Shown here: piece after piece, positions 33,929 through 43,349 of the stretch
Numbering within the stretch: the stretch's first letter is position 1
Layout: every line of letters begins with the position of its first letter
Assembly (NCBI RefSeq): GCF_000296215.2
Contig: NZ_CP013949.1
Coordinates: 7,371,501-7,435,500 of the forward strand
Reading direction: 5' to 3'
DNA length: 64,000 bases
DNA from: Bradyrhizobium sp. CCGE-LA001
GTDB lineage: Bacteria; Pseudomonadota; Alphaproteobacteria; Rhizobiales; Xanthobacteraceae
Notes under the pieces: model-generated
Seen by the model: only the letters and a program-made list of their open reading frames with translations
What the model was told of the DNA's origin: nothing
Databases searched by the model: none
Position numbers and translations under genes: made by a program

Positions 33929-35128
33929 TCAGAACATCAGATTGTCCTTCACGAGCACCCAGCGGCCGCCCTTGACCTGCTGCACCTGGGTGATGGTGTT
34001 GGCGAGGTGGTCGGTCTTGGAGAACTTGGTCGGCGGCGAGTTGAAGATGTCGAGGAACTTCTCGCCCGACTCCAGCGAGTCCAGCATCTTCTGGCCCGTC
34101 AGCTCCTTGCCGGCCTTGTTCGCGTAGAACGCAAACGTCATCATCGCATTGTAGCCGATGATGGCCTGGGTGTTGGCGTCGGCGTTGAACATCTTCTTGT
34201 AGTTCACGAGCCAGTCCTTCACCTTGCCCTTGGCGGTGTCCTCATAGGGAATCTCGAAGCCGCTGGCGGCATAGAGCCCTTCGACCGCCTCCTTGCCCAG
34301 CGCCGGAACCTCCATCACGTTGGTAGGGGTAGCCCCGAGGAAGGTGACGTCCCAGCCGAGCTTCTTGGCTTCGGTCATCGCCCCGATGGTCTCGCGGAGC
34401 ACGGTGCCGAGCACGACGAGATCGCAACCATCGGACTTCATCTTGGCGATCTGCGCGCTGAAATCGGAGGCGCCGCGCTTGTAGCTCGTGATCGAGGCCG
34501 GCTGCGCCTTCATCGCGGTGAGCTGCTGATTGAAGCCGTCGAGCACGTTCTTACCGTATTCGTCGTCCTGGTGCATGATGCAGGGCTTCTTGAAGCCCTT
34601 CCACTCGATCATGTATTTCACCGCGGCCCGCGTGCTCTCGACATAGGGCAGCAGGTTGTTGAACTTCAGCCGTTCCTGCGGCTTGGCCGGATCGAACTTG
34701 AAGGTGAACTCGGCCGCCGTCAGCGGGAAGAGCTGAAGCACGCCGGCGTCGAACAAGATGTCCTGCGCGGCGAGCACCGTCGGCGATCCCATCGGCCCCA
34801 CCATGGCGAAAATCTTGTCGCGCTCGATCAGCTTTTGCGACGCCAGCACCGCTTTCTTCGGATCGTAGCCGCTGTCCTCGACGACCAGCCGGATCTTGCG
34901 GCCGTTGATGCCGCCGGCCGCATTGATCTCCTCGGCCGCCATCTTCATGCCGTTCGCGACCGGAACACCCCACCCCTTGATCGGACCCGACAGGTCCTGG
35001 TGCGTGCCGATGACGATCTCGGATGCCGAGATGCCCTCGTTGGTGACCTTGGTTTGCGCTGCGGCCGGCAGATGCGTGAGCACCACTGCGCTCACCGCAA
35101 GGCCGAACGCCCTGAACGATTTCGACAT
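33929..35128 (-). CDS. Branched-chain (HAAT) ABC importer binding protein (LivJ-like)
   Basis: A 399-residue periplasmic binding protein (Peripla_BP_6). The signal peptide is about 1-25 (FGLAVSAVVLTHLPAAAQ). The mature start VIGTHQDLSGP and the lobes around FAMVGPMGSPT and YKRGASDFSAQIAKMKSDG match LivJ-type receptors. Relatives bind branched-chain amino acids, amides or aromatic acids. It is the last gene of a six-gene operon (livH-livM-livG-livF-acyl-CoA ligase-receptor), 93 bases after the ligase, and has AGGAGACGTC before ATG 35128. The presence of the ligase suggests that the ligand is a carboxylic acid, not an amino acid. Confidence 0.92.
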   Translation of the reverse strand: MSKSFRAFGLAVSAVVLTHLPAAAQTKVTNEGISASEIVIGTHQDLSGPIKGWGVPVANGMKMAAEEINAAGGINGRKIRLVVEDSGYDPKKAVLASQKLIERDKIFAMVGPMGSPTVLAAQDILFDAGVLQLFPLTAAEFTFKFDPAKPQERLKFNNLLPYVESTRAAVKYMIEWKGFKKPCIMHQDDEYGKNVLDGFNQQLTAMKAQPASITSYKRGASDFSAQIAKMKSDGCDLVVLGTVLRETIGAMTEAKKLGWDVTFLGATPTNVMEVPALGKEAVEGLYAASGFEIPYEDTAKGKVKDWLVNYKKMFNADANTQAIIGYNAMMTFAFYANKAGKELTGQKMLDSLESGEKFLDIFNSPPTKFSKTDHLANTITQVQQVKGGRWVLVKDNLMF

Positions 35129-35221
35129 TGACGTCTCCTCTCCCTGGCCAGTGTTGCGCGAAGGGCGTGGCCATCGCTCCCTCGCTGATTTTCTCGTCGC
35201 CTGGCTGGCGGGCCAGGCGCC

Positions 35222-37060
35222 TCACGCCACCGCGCGCTCGCGATACATCGCCTCGATCTCGGCGGCGTAGCGCTTGTTCACGAAGCCGCGCTTGAGCTTC
35301 ATGGTCGGCGTCAGCTCCTCGTCCTCGGGCGTCAGCTGGCGTTCGATCAGGTAGAATCGCTTGATGCTCTCGACGCGGGCGATATTGCGATTGACCTGCT
35401 CGATCTCGCGCCAGATCAGGTCCTGGATCTCGACGGCCCGGCACAGGCTGGCATAGTTGGTGAAGGGGATGTCGTGGTCCTGCGCGAACTTCTCGACATT
35501 CTCCTGGTCGATCATCACGAGGCAGGTCAGGTACGGCCGCTTGTCGCCGATCACCACGGCGTCGGAAATATAGGGCGAGAATTTGAGCTGGTTCTCGATC
35601 TCGGACGGCGTGACGTTCTTGCCGCCGGAGGTGATGATGATGTCCTTCATCCGGTCCGTGATGCGGACGAAGCCCTCATTGTCGATGGTGCCGACGTCGC
35701 CGGTGTGCAGCCAGCCGCGGGAATCGATGGTCTCGGCGGTCTTCTCGGGCTGGTTCAGATAGCCCATGAACAGGAAGTCGCCCTTGATCAGGATCTCTCC
35801 CTCGGGCGACAGCATGACCTCGCCCCAAGGCACGGCAGTGCCGACAGAGCCGAGCTTGGTCCGCTCCGCCGGCATCATGGTGGCCACCCCGCAATTCTCG
35901 GTCTGGCCGTAGACCTCGTGGATGTCGATGCCGAGCGCGAGATACCAGCGGATCAGCTCCGGTGCGATCGGCGCCGCGCCGGTGAAGGCGATGCGGCAGC
36001 GGTCGAGCCCGATCATGCGGCGGATGTTGCGGAACGCGACCTGGTAGGCGAGACGATTGGCGATGCGCAGCGACAGCGGCGGCGCCTTGCCCTCGAGCCG
36101 GCACTCGACCATGCGGTAGCCAATGTCGATGGCGCGACCATAGACCCATTGCTGGAGCGGCGTCGCATCCCTCAGCGCGATGGTGATCGCGGAATAGAAC
36201 TTTTCCCAGATACGCGGCACCGCGAGGAAGACGGTCGGCTGCACCTCGCGCAGGTTGTCGGGCACGGTTTCCTGGCTTTCCGCGAAATTCATGACCGAGC
36301 CGAGTGCGACCGAGATGTAGTAGCCGCCGATGCGTTCGGCGACATGGCAGAGCGGCAGGAAGATCAGCCGCTCCTCGTCCTCCTGCGCCGGGATGAAGTC
36401 GTTGGCGTGCCGCATCTGATGCGTCACGCTGCGGTTGGCGTGCATCGCGCCCTTGGGCGGGCCGGTCGTGCCTGAGGTGTAGACGAGGATCGCGAGGTCG
36501 CCGGCGCTACGGCTGTCGATCATCTCCTGCCACAGCGCTTCGCGACCGACCATGTGGTTGCGGCCGAGCGCGCGAAACTCGTCGAGCGACAACACCATGT
36601 CGTCGGAGAAGCCGCTGAGGCCTTCCATGTCGAACACGATGATCTTCTGCAGGGTCGGGCAGCGGGCGCGGCAGGCGAGCACCTTGTCGAGCTGCTCCTC
36701 GTCCTCGACGAAGATCACCTTGGTGGCGGAATCGTTGACGAGATACTCGACCTGGGACGATGCATCGGTCGGGTAGATGCCCGAGGCGACGCCGCCGGCA
36801 CACAGGATGCCCATGTCGGCGTGGACCCATTCGGGAACGGCATTGGCGATGATGGAGGCGACGTCGCCGGGCATGAAGCCGATCGCGCGGAGCGCATAAG
36901 CGACCTCCTTGGAGATCTCCAGCCATTCCCGCCAGCTCGTCGGCTGCCAGATGCCGAACTTCTTCTCGCGGATCGCCGGCCTGTCGCCCCGCGTCTCGGC
37001 GGCGCGCAAAAAGCTCTTCGCGATCGTATCAGCGACCGTCAGCACCGCCGGTCGGGCCAT
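35222..37060 (-). CDS. AMP-forming long-chain-type acyl-CoA ligase
   Basis: A 612-residue adenylate-forming ligase that would activate a carboxylic acid to its CoA ester using ATP. The P-loop-like motif YTSGTTGPPKG is at 194-204. The A5 region reads EVYGQTENCG, the A7 region HTGDVGTIDNEGFVRITDR (catalytic D) and the A8 hinge is RMKDIIITSGGKNVTPSEIE. The C-terminal KRGFV segment is typical of the long-chain branch. GGAGAGG lies before ATG 37060; the frame continues upstream to 37135 without recognisable homology. It sits inside a liv-type importer operon, between the LivF ATPase and the receptor, so it probably traps the imported acid as a CoA thioester. The acid is unknown. Confidence 0.92.
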   Translation of the reverse strand: MARPAVLTVADTIAKSFLRAAETRGDRPAIREKKFGIWQPTSWREWLEISKEVAYALRAIGFMPGDVASIIANAVPEWVHADMGILCAGGVASGIYPTDASSQVEYLVNDSATKVIFVEDEEQLDKVLACRARCPTLQKIIVFDMEGLSGFSDDMVLSLDEFRALGRNHMVGREALWQEMIDSRSAGDLAILVYTSGTTGPPKGAMHANRSVTHQMRHANDFIPAQEDEERLIFLPLCHVAERIGGYYISVALGSVMNFAESQETVPDNLREVQPTVFLAVPRIWEKFYSAITIALRDATPLQQWVYGRAIDIGYRMVECRLEGKAPPLSLRIANRLAYQVAFRNIRRMIGLDRCRIAFTGAAPIAPELIRWYLALGIDIHEVYGQTENCGVATMMPAERTKLGSVGTAVPWGEVMLSPEGEILIKGDFLFMGYLNQPEKTAETIDSRGWLHTGDVGTIDNEGFVRITDRMKDIIITSGGKNVTPSEIENQLKFSPYISDAVVIGDKRPYLTCLVMIDQENVEKFAQDHDIPFTNYASLCRAVEIQDLIWREIEQVNRNIARVESIKRFYLIERQLTPEDEELTPTMKLKRGFVNKRYAAEIEAMYRERAVA

Positions 37061-37153
37061 GCACCTCTCCTCCTCGTCGTCCTGCCTCCGCTGCCTGCCT
37101 TGCCGGCGGTCTGTCGTTGCGGATGGCAAGCTCATCTTACTGCCAGCTCGTCC

Positions 37154-37942
37154 TCACCGCCATGTCTTCTTCTTTTTCCAGCGCCGCTCGCCGCGCGCGC
37201 CCGCTTCCTTGGCACCAAGGTAGAATTCCTGGATGTCCTGGGAATGCATCAAGCGGTCGCAGGTGTCGTTCATCACGATCCGCCCGATCTCCAGGACATA
37301 GCCGTAATGTGCGGTCTCCAGCGCCACCTTGGCGTTCTGCTCGACCAGCAGGATCGACATGCCCTGCTCCTCGTTGACGCGGCGGATGATGGTGAAGATC
37401 TCCTTCACCAGCAGCGGCGACAGGCCGAGCGAAGGCTCGTCGAGCAGCAGCAGCGTCGGCCGGTTCATCAGCGCGCGGCCGATCGCGAGCATCTGCTGCT
37501 CGCCGCCGGAGAGCTGGCCGGCCGGCTGGTTGATGCGCTCCTTCAGGCGGGGGAAATAGCCGTAGACCCGCTCCAGATCCTCCGCGACGCCGTCGCGGTC
37601 CCGGCGCGGATAGGCGCCCATCATCAAATTCTCGCGGACCGAGAGGAAGGGGAAGACTTCGCGGCCCTCCGGCACATGACTGAGGCCGAGCCGCACGATC
37701 CGGTCGGCCTCCATGCGCTGGATCGGCTTGCCCATGAACTCGATCGCGCCCTTTTGCGGGTCGAGGATGCCGGAGATCGTCTTCAGCACCGTGGTCTTGC
37801 CGGCGCCATTGGCGCCGAGCAGCGTGACGATGCGGCCGCGCGGCACCTCCAGCGAGATGCCGCGGATCGCCATGATCGGCCCGTAATAGCTCTCGATGTT
37901 CGAGAGCTTCAGGATGGTCTCGGGTGTCGCGGTCGCGTCCAT
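37154..37942 (-). CDS. livF: HAAT importer ATPase (LivF)
   Basis: A 262-residue ATPase. Walker A is GANGAGKTT, the signature LSGGEQQMLAIGRAL and Walker B LLLLDEPSLGL, in the LivF type (SNIESYYGPIMAIRGISLEV start). ATG 37942 is chosen because it has GAGG upstream and leaves 4 bases after the livG stop; an in-frame start at 37975 would overlap livG by 29 bases. It powers the permease pair encoded by livM and livH. The C terminus runs to RRWKKKKTW, a little longer and more basic than usual. Confidence 0.92.
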   Translation of the reverse strand: MDATATPETILKLSNIESYYGPIMAIRGISLEVPRGRIVTLLGANGAGKTTVLKTISGILDPQKGAIEFMGKPIQRMEADRIVRLGLSHVPEGREVFPFLSVRENLMMGAYPRRDRDGVAEDLERVYGYFPRLKERINQPAGQLSGGEQQMLAIGRALMNRPTLLLLDEPSLGLSPLLVKEIFTIIRRVNEEQGMSILLVEQNAKVALETAHYGYVLEIGRIVMNDTCDRLMHSQDIQEFYLGAKEAGARGERRWKKKKTWR

Positions 37943-37946
37943 CGCC

Positions 37947-38705
37947 TCAGGCTCCCAGATACGCAGCGACGACATCGGGGTGCTGCTGCACCTCGGCCGG
38001 CGAACCCATCGCCAGGACCCGGCCGTAGTTCAGCGCGATGACGCGGTCGGAGACGCGGTTGACCAGCGACATGTCGTGCTCGACCATCAGCACGGTGACG
38101 CCGAGTTCGTTCTTCAGGTCGCGGATCCAGAACGACATGTCGTCGGTCTCCTCGACATTGAGGCCGCTTGACGGCTCGTCGAGCAGGATCAGCTTCGGCT
38201 CCGAGCACAGCGCGCGCGCCAGCTCGATCACCTTGCGCACGCCATAGGGCAGACCCGAGATGAGCTTGTCGCGATAAGGCTCGAGATCGAGGAATTCGAT
38301 GACCTGCTCGACCCGGCGGCGGTGCACCTTCTCGTTGGCCCGCACGCTCGGCAGGAACAGCAGTTCCTGCCAGAGCTGGGTGGTGGAATGGCGGTGACGG
38401 CCGACCAGCAGATTCGACAGCACGGTCGCGTTCTCGAACAGCTCGATGTTCTGGAAGGTGCGGGCGATGCCGAGCTTGGCGATGTCGTAGGGCGGCTGCT
38501 CGGTGATGTCCTGGTCCTCGAAGAAGATGCGGCCCGAGGTCGGCCGGTAAATCCGCGAGATCAGATTGAAGATCGAGCTCTTGCCGGCGCCGTTCGGCCC
38601 GATGATCGAGAGGATCTCGCCCTTCTCGACCGCGAAGGACACCGCATCGACGGCCTTGAGGCCACCGAAATGCAGCGACAGGTTCTCGGCGCGGAAATAG
38701 CTCAT
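37947..38705 (-). CDS. livG: HAAT importer ATPase (LivG)
   Basis: A 252-residue ATPase. Walker A is GPNGAGKSS, the signature appears as SGLPYGVRKVIELARALC and Walker B is LILLDEPSSGL. The signature lacks the usual LSxGQ and reads LPYGVRK, which is common in LivG proteins. ATG 38705 overlaps the livM stop by 4 bases, and the stop is 4 bases before livF, so the four transport genes are tightly coupled. Confidence 0.93.
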   Translation of the reverse strand: MSYFRAENLSLHFGGLKAVDAVSFAVEKGEILSIIGPNGAGKSSIFNLISRIYRPTSGRIFFEDQDITEQPPYDIAKLGIARTFQNIELFENATVLSNLLVGRHRHSTTQLWQELLFLPSVRANEKVHRRRVEQVIEFLDLEPYRDKLISGLPYGVRKVIELARALCSEPKLILLDEPSSGLNVEETDDMSFWIRDLKNELGVTVLMVEHDMSLVNRVSDRVIALNYGRVLAMGSPAEVQQHPDVVAAYLGA

Positions 38706-39853
38706 CGGTTGCGCTCCGACTTCACGTAGATCTTCTGCCGCTTGAAGCTGGCGCGCTTGTAGAGCGGGAACAGCTGGAAGAAGAGCTTGATCTTGAGCCA
38801 GCGGCCGTAAAGCCCGAGCGGCTCGAACAGCACGAACAGCACGATGATGATGCCGTAGATCGCGCCCTTCAGCCCGTTGAGCGAGGCGAAGGCGGCGACC
38901 TTGGACTGGATCTCGGCCGCGGTCGCCGAACCCGCCCCGAAAGCCGCGGCGATGCCGGCGATGATGCCGGGCATGTCGTCCTTCAGATAGGTCAGGAACG
39001 GATCGATCATGACGATGAAGATCGCGCCCAGCACCGCGCCGTGCAGGCTGAAGGTACCGCCGATCAGGATCACGATGATGAACTCGATCGAGAGCTGGAG
39101 CGTGAACATCTCCGGCGAGATGAAGGAGAGCTTGTGCGCGAACAGCACGCCGGCAAAGCCGGTGATCGCCGCCGAGATCGCGAACGACTTCACCTTGTAG
39201 AGCGCGACATTGACGCCCATGCTGCGCGCCGCCGTCTCGGAGTCGCGGATCGCGACGAAGGCGCGGCCCGTCGGCGAGCGCAGCAGATTGAGCGTGCCGA
39301 CGATGGTCAGCACGAGAACGGCAAGACAGAGGTAATAGAAGGTCGGGCTGTCGCGCGGCACGGTGACGCCGAGCAGCGACAGCGTCTTGACCCGCATGCC
39401 CTCGTTGCCGTGGGTCACGCTCTCCCAGCGCGCCAGGATCTCCTCGACGATCAGGGCAAAGGAGATGGTGGCGATGACGAGATAGATGCCGGTCAGGCGC
39501 AAAGCGGGAAAGCCGACCAATGCGCCGATGATGCCGGTCAGGGCGCCGGCGGCAAGGAAATAGACCGGGAACGGCACGTTGTATTTCTGCAAGTAAGCGG
39601 CGGTGTAAGCCCCGATCGCAAGGAAGGCGGCGTGTCCGAGGGAGGCCTGGCCGGTGAAGCCGGTCAGGATCAGGAGCGCCACGCCGACGATCGCGTAGAT
39701 GCAGACGAAGACGAGCTGGCTCATCAGATAGCTGGACAGCACATGGGGCGCGATCAGCAGCAGCGCGAGCAGGACGCCGTAGGAGACGATGTAGCCCGAA
39801 TGCGGAAACAGCTTGATGTCGTCTTCGTAGTCGGTCTTGAACAGGAAGCGCAT
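38702..39853 (-). CDS. livM: HAAT importer permease (LivM)
   Basis: A 383-residue inner-membrane permease with about nine hydrophobic helices. The LivM segments GFTGQASLGHAAFLAIGAYT and GMRVKTLSLLGV are present, and the EAA-like loop appears in RDSETAARSMGVNVALYKV. The C terminus adds LVLFEPLGLYGRW, typical of LivM, then a basic tail. ATG 39853 is used; a much longer open frame reaching upstream overlaps livH and is not protein-like. It forms the channel with LivH. Confidence 0.92.
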   Translation of the reverse strand: MRFLFKTDYEDDIKLFPHSGYIVSYGVLLALLLIAPHVLSSYLMSQLVFVCIYAIVGVALLILTGFTGQASLGHAAFLAIGAYTAAYLQKYNVPFPVYFLAAGALTGIIGALVGFPALRLTGIYLVIATISFALIVEEILARWESVTHGNEGMRVKTLSLLGVTVPRDSPTFYYLCLAVLVLTIVGTLNLLRSPTGRAFVAIRDSETAARSMGVNVALYKVKSFAISAAITGFAGVLFAHKLSFISPEMFTLQLSIEFIIVILIGGTFSLHGAVLGAIFIVMIDPFLTYLKDDMPGIIAGIAAAFGAGSATAAEIQSKVAAFASLNGLKGAIYGIIIVLFVLFEPLGLYGRWLKIKLFFQLFPLYKRASFKRQKIYVKSERNR

Positions 39854-39858
39854 GGCGT

Positions 39859-40734
39859 TCAGACCTTCTTGCGGACGTGGAGGCCGAACAGGCCTTCGGG
39901 CTTCAACAGCAGCACGGCCAGCAGCACGAGATAGGGTGCAACGTCCTTCCAGCCCTCCGGCAGGTAGAAGCCTGCCATGCTCTCGATCACGCCGATCAGC
40001 ACGCCGCCGACGACGGCGCCCGGGATCGAGCCGAAGCCGCCGAGCACCGCGGCCGGGAACGCCTTCAGGCCGAGGACGAGGCCGACATTGGAATGGATGA
40101 AGGTGATCGGCGCCAGCAGCACGCCGGCGCAGGTCGCGACCGCCGCGCTGATGGCCCAGACGATCGACACCACGCGCTTCACCGGAATGCCCATGTAATA
40201 GGCGGCGAGCATGTTCTCGGAGCTGGCGCGCATCGCGGTGCCGAGCGTGGTCTTGTTGAAGAACAGCCACAACAGCGTGCACAGGATCATCGTCGCCGCA
40301 ATCACCGAGAGCTTGTCATAGGCGAGCACCAGCGAGCCCATCCGCAGCACGCCCTGGCTGAACGGCGTCTCGATCTTGAGGTCGTCGGTGCCCCAGATCA
40401 TGCCGGCGATCGAGCGCAGGAAATAGCCGAGCCCGATGGTGACCATGATGATGGAGAACTGGGGATAGCCGAGGATCGGCCGCACCACGACCCGCTCCGC
40501 CACCATGCCGAACAGCGCCATGGCGGCCACTGCACCGGCGAAGCCGATCCAGTAGTTCAGGCCCATCATGCCGATGAAGGTGAATGCGAAGAAGCCGCCG
40601 AGCATCATCAGATCGCCCTGGGCGAAGTTGACGACCTCGGTGGCCTTGTAGACGAGCACGAAGCCAAGCGCGATCAGGCCGTAAACGCAGCCGAGCGCAA
40701 CACCGCTGACCAGCTGCTGAACAAAATCCAGCAT
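39859..40734 (-). CDS. livH: HAAT importer permease (LivH)
   Basis: A 291-residue inner-membrane permease, the first gene of the operon. It starts LDFVQQLVSGVALGCVYGLI and contains VVNFAQGDLMMLGGFFAF and the EAA-like loop GTAMRASSENMLAAYYMG, all typical of LivH. About eight helices are predicted. ATG 40734 faces the ABC-2-type exporter operon, with 172 bases between the starts. The promoter must lie in that gap. Confidence 0.93.
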   Translation of the reverse strand: MLDFVQQLVSGVALGCVYGLIALGFVLVYKATEVVNFAQGDLMMLGGFFAFTFIGMMGLNYWIGFAGAVAAMALFGMVAERVVVRPILGYPQFSIIMVTIGLGYFLRSIAGMIWGTDDLKIETPFSQGVLRMGSLVLAYDKLSVIAATMILCTLLWLFFNKTTLGTAMRASSENMLAAYYMGIPVKRVVSIVWAISAAVATCAGVLLAPITFIHSNVGLVLGLKAFPAAVLGGFGSIPGAVVGGVLIGVIESMAGFYLPEGWKDVAPYLVLLAVLLLKPEGLFGLHVRKKV

Positions 40735-40906
40735 CGACGCGCGTCCTCCCGATGCAGCCGTCGGTTCTTCGTGACCGCTTGCTGCATCTTGTGTCCAGTC
40801 GCTACGCAGTCGTTTCGCTGCGTTAGCACCATTTGTCCCGAGACCAATTCAGCCTGAACCGCAATGCGCTGTCAACAAAGGGTGACTTGCCTTTGGCCGA
40901 TCCCGG

Positions 40907-41746
40907 ATGACGAAATTAGTCGACCGTAGATTCACGGTGCCGAAACATCTTCACGCCATGGTCGCGGGCGATGCAAAACCGGATGGTATGGCCGTCATGA
41001 AGCCGGACAGCTCAGCGCTGGAAGTCCGAGGGTTAACCAAGCGTTTTGACCGCTTGGCGGTCGACGGCCTCGATCTCACGATTCATGCCGGCGAGTTCTA
41101 TGCGCTGGTCGGCCCCAACGGTGCCGGCAAGACCACCAGCTTGCGCATGGTTGCGGGCCTGCTCAGACCGGATGCCGGCAGCGTCTCGATCTTCGGCATC
41201 GATGCGCTCCAGAACCCCGTTGCCGCCAAGCAGGTGATGGCGTGGGTATCCGACGAGCCGATGATCTATGACAAGCTGACACCGCTCGAATATCTCGAAT
41301 TCGTCGCCGGCCTCTGGGGCATCGCACCCTCGGCCTCGGAGCCGGTGGCGCAGGAGCTGCTCTGTTCGCTCGGCCTCGCGCCGCACCGGCACGAGCGCTG
41401 TGAGGGCTTTTCCAAGGGCATGCGCCAGAAGGTGGCGCTCGCCGGCGCACTGGTGCACGATCCCCGCCTCATCATCCTCGACGAGCCGCTGACCGGCCTC
41501 GATGCCGTCTCCGCCCGTCATGTGAAGGGCCTGCTCGGCGCGCGCGTCCGCGCCGGCTGCACGGTCATCATGACCACGCATATTCTCGAGGTCGCCGAGC
41601 GCATGGCCGACCGCATCGGCGTGATCGCATCGGGCCAGCTGGTCGCCGAAGGCACGCTCGACGAGCTGCGCCGGCAAAACGGCCATGCCGATACCAGCCT
41701 CGAGGATCTCTTCATTGCGCTGGTGACGCTTCCGGACGCCGCATGA
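40907..41746 (+). CDS. ABC exporter ATPase subunit (ABC-2 type)
   Basis: A 279-residue ATPase with Walker A GPNGAGKTT, the signature FSKGMRQKVALAGAL, Walker B LIILDEPLTGLD and switch histidine in TTHILEVAERM. It belongs to the drug/antibiotic and Na+ export-like class, with an extended C terminus. The start is uncertain: ATG 40907 gives about 35 extra residues with no ribosome-binding site, and ATGs at 40958, 40988 and 40997 are alternatives, the domain itself starting at SALEVRGLTKRF. It overlaps the permease gene by 4 bases. The cargo is unknown. Confidence 0.88.
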   Translation: MTKLVDRRFTVPKHLHAMVAGDAKPDGMAVMKPDSSALEVRGLTKRFDRLAVDGLDLTIHAGEFYALVGPNGAGKTTSLRMVAGLLRPDAGSVSIFGIDALQNPVAAKQVMAWVSDEPMIYDKLTPLEYLEFVAGLWGIAPSASEPVAQELLCSLGLAPHRHERCEGFSKGMRQKVALAGALVHDPRLIILDEPLTGLDAVSARHVKGLLGARVRAGCTVIMTTHILEVAERMADRIGVIASGQLVAEGTLDELRRQNGHADTSLEDLFIALVTLPDAA

Positions 41747-43269
41747 GCTCGGCGACCGCACTGTCCTGGTTCGCCCGCCACGAGCTCCGGCTCGCCTGGC
41801 GCGAATGGTTCGCCATGATGACGGGAGGCCGGCGCAAACGCACGCGCGCTGCGGTGATCGGCCTGCTCTGCTTCGCCGCGCTGCTGCACCTGCCGGCCTG
41901 GGCCGTGATCGGTCGTTTCGCCGACCTGCAGCTGCCGCTCGACAAATCCTCGCTGATCGTGATCTCGGCGATGATCTTCCTGGCCTGGACCTTGATGCTG
42001 TCGCAGGCGATCGAATCGGTGACACGGGTGTTCTACGCCCGCGCCGATCTCGACCTCATCATGTCCTCGCCGGCGAGGCTGGCCAATTTGTTCTCGGTGC
42101 GCATCGCCGCGATCGCGCTCACCGTCACGGTGATGGCGCTGTTGTTCTCGACGCCGTTCATCGACGTGCTGGTGATCGGCGGCGGCGCGCGCTGGCTCAG
42201 CGCCTTCGGCGTCGTGGTCGCGATGGGCCTGTCGGCCGCAGCGATCTCGATCGCCATCACCATCCTGCTGTTCCGGCTGATCGGCCCGGCGCGGACCCGT
42301 CTCATCGCCCAGATCCTCGCCGCGATCATCGGCGCCGGCTTCGTGATCGCGCTCCAGGTCGCCGCGATCATGTCCTACGGCACGCTGTCGCGCTTCACCA
42401 TCCTGACCTCGGGCAGCCTCGAAGCCTACGCGCCCGACGTCGACAGCATCTGGTGGTGGCCGGCGCGCGCGGCCCTCGGCGACAGCGAGGCGTTGCTGCT
42501 GCTGCTGGCGCTCGGCCTGGTGCTGCTCGGAAGCGTCATGGCGATCTTGTCCGGCCGCTTTGCCGACACCGCCATCGATGCGGCGGCCTATGGCGCATCC
42601 GGCCGCGTGCGTACCAAGGAGCGCCCGTTCCGCGGCGGATCGCGGCAGCAGGCATTGCGGCGCAAGGAGTTCATGCTGCTGTGGCGCGATCCCTGGCTGA
42701 TCTCGCAGACGCTGATGCAGCTGCTCTACCTCGTGCCGCCGGCGCTGCTGCTCTGGCGCAATTTCGCCGAGAGCTCCGCGGCACTGACGCTGATCACACC
42801 GGTGATCGTGATGGCGGCCGGACAGCTCGCCGGCGGGCTGGCCTGGCTCACGATCTCGGGCGAGGACGCCCCCGACCTCGTCGCCACCGCACCGCTGACG
42901 CCATCCAGCGTCACCCGCGCCAAGATCGAGGTGGTGCTGATCGCGATCGCCGTGATCTTCTGCCCGCTGGTGGCGGCGCTGGCCTTCGCCTCACCATTCC
43001 AGGCGGCGATCAGCGCCGGCGCGGTAATCGTCAGCGCGGCCTCCGCCACCGCGATCCAGCTCTGGTTCCGGGTGCAGGCCCGGCGCAGCCAATTCCGCCG
43101 CCGCCAGACCTCCTCGCGGCTGGCGACCTTTGCCGAGGCCTTCTCCTCGATCGGCTGGGCGGCCACCGCCGCGCTGCTGCTGGCCCTGCCCATCGCCGGC
43201 CTCGTCAGCGGCCTGATCACGGCCGGTCTCGTCGCAATGACGTGGAAGTTCAGCCCAAAGCGGGACTAG
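41743..43269 (+). CDS. ABC exporter permease subunit (multi-pass)
   Basis: A 508-residue membrane protein with about 10-12 hydrophobic helices, starting in the stop codon of the ATPase gene (ATGA). It resembles permeases that partner with ABC-2-type ATPases. A central cytoplasmic stretch at about 285-310 is basic (SGRVRTKERPFRGGSRQQAL) and is followed by RRKEFMLLWRDPWLISQTLM, an element seen in such exporters. The ATPase and permease should form a 2+2 transporter, but nothing nearby indicates the cargo. The VapBC operator lies 31 bases after its stop codon. Confidence 0.82.
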   Translation: MSSATALSWFARHELRLAWREWFAMMTGGRRKRTRAAVIGLLCFAALLHLPAWAVIGRFADLQLPLDKSSLIVISAMIFLAWTLMLSQAIESVTRVFYARADLDLIMSSPARLANLFSVRIAAIALTVTVMALLFSTPFIDVLVIGGGARWLSAFGVVVAMGLSAAAISIAITILLFRLIGPARTRLIAQILAAIIGAGFVIALQVAAIMSYGTLSRFTILTSGSLEAYAPDVDSIWWWPARAALGDSEALLLLLALGLVLLGSVMAILSGRFADTAIDAAAYGASGRVRTKERPFRGGSRQQALRRKEFMLLWRDPWLISQTLMQLLYLVPPALLLWRNFAESSAALTLITPVIVMAAGQLAGGLAWLTISGEDAPDLVATAPLTPSSVTRAKIEVVLIAIAVIFCPLVAALAFASPFQAAISAGAVIVSAASATAIQLWFRVQARRSQFRRRQTSSRLATFAEAFSSIGWAATAALLLALPIAGLVSGLITAGLVAMTWKFSPKRD

Positions 43270-43300
43270 AAAGCGGGTGTGGTACCCGTCTCGCCCTTGA

Positions 43301-43324
43301 AAGTAAGGCTAAATTGCCTTACTT
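43301..43324 (+). promoter_or_regulatory. Perfect inverted-repeat operator upstream of vapBC
   Basis: AAGTAAGGC-TAAATT-GCCTTACTT: two perfect 9-bp arms with a 6-base spacer, ending 25 bases before the antitoxin ATG. AbrB-fold antitoxins usually bind such palindromes with their toxin partner to repress their own operon. I read this as the VapB/VapBC autoregulatory site; the binding itself is inferred. Confidence 0.72.
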
Positions 43325-43349
43325 GTAGGCAGCAAGAATTGAGGCTCCG

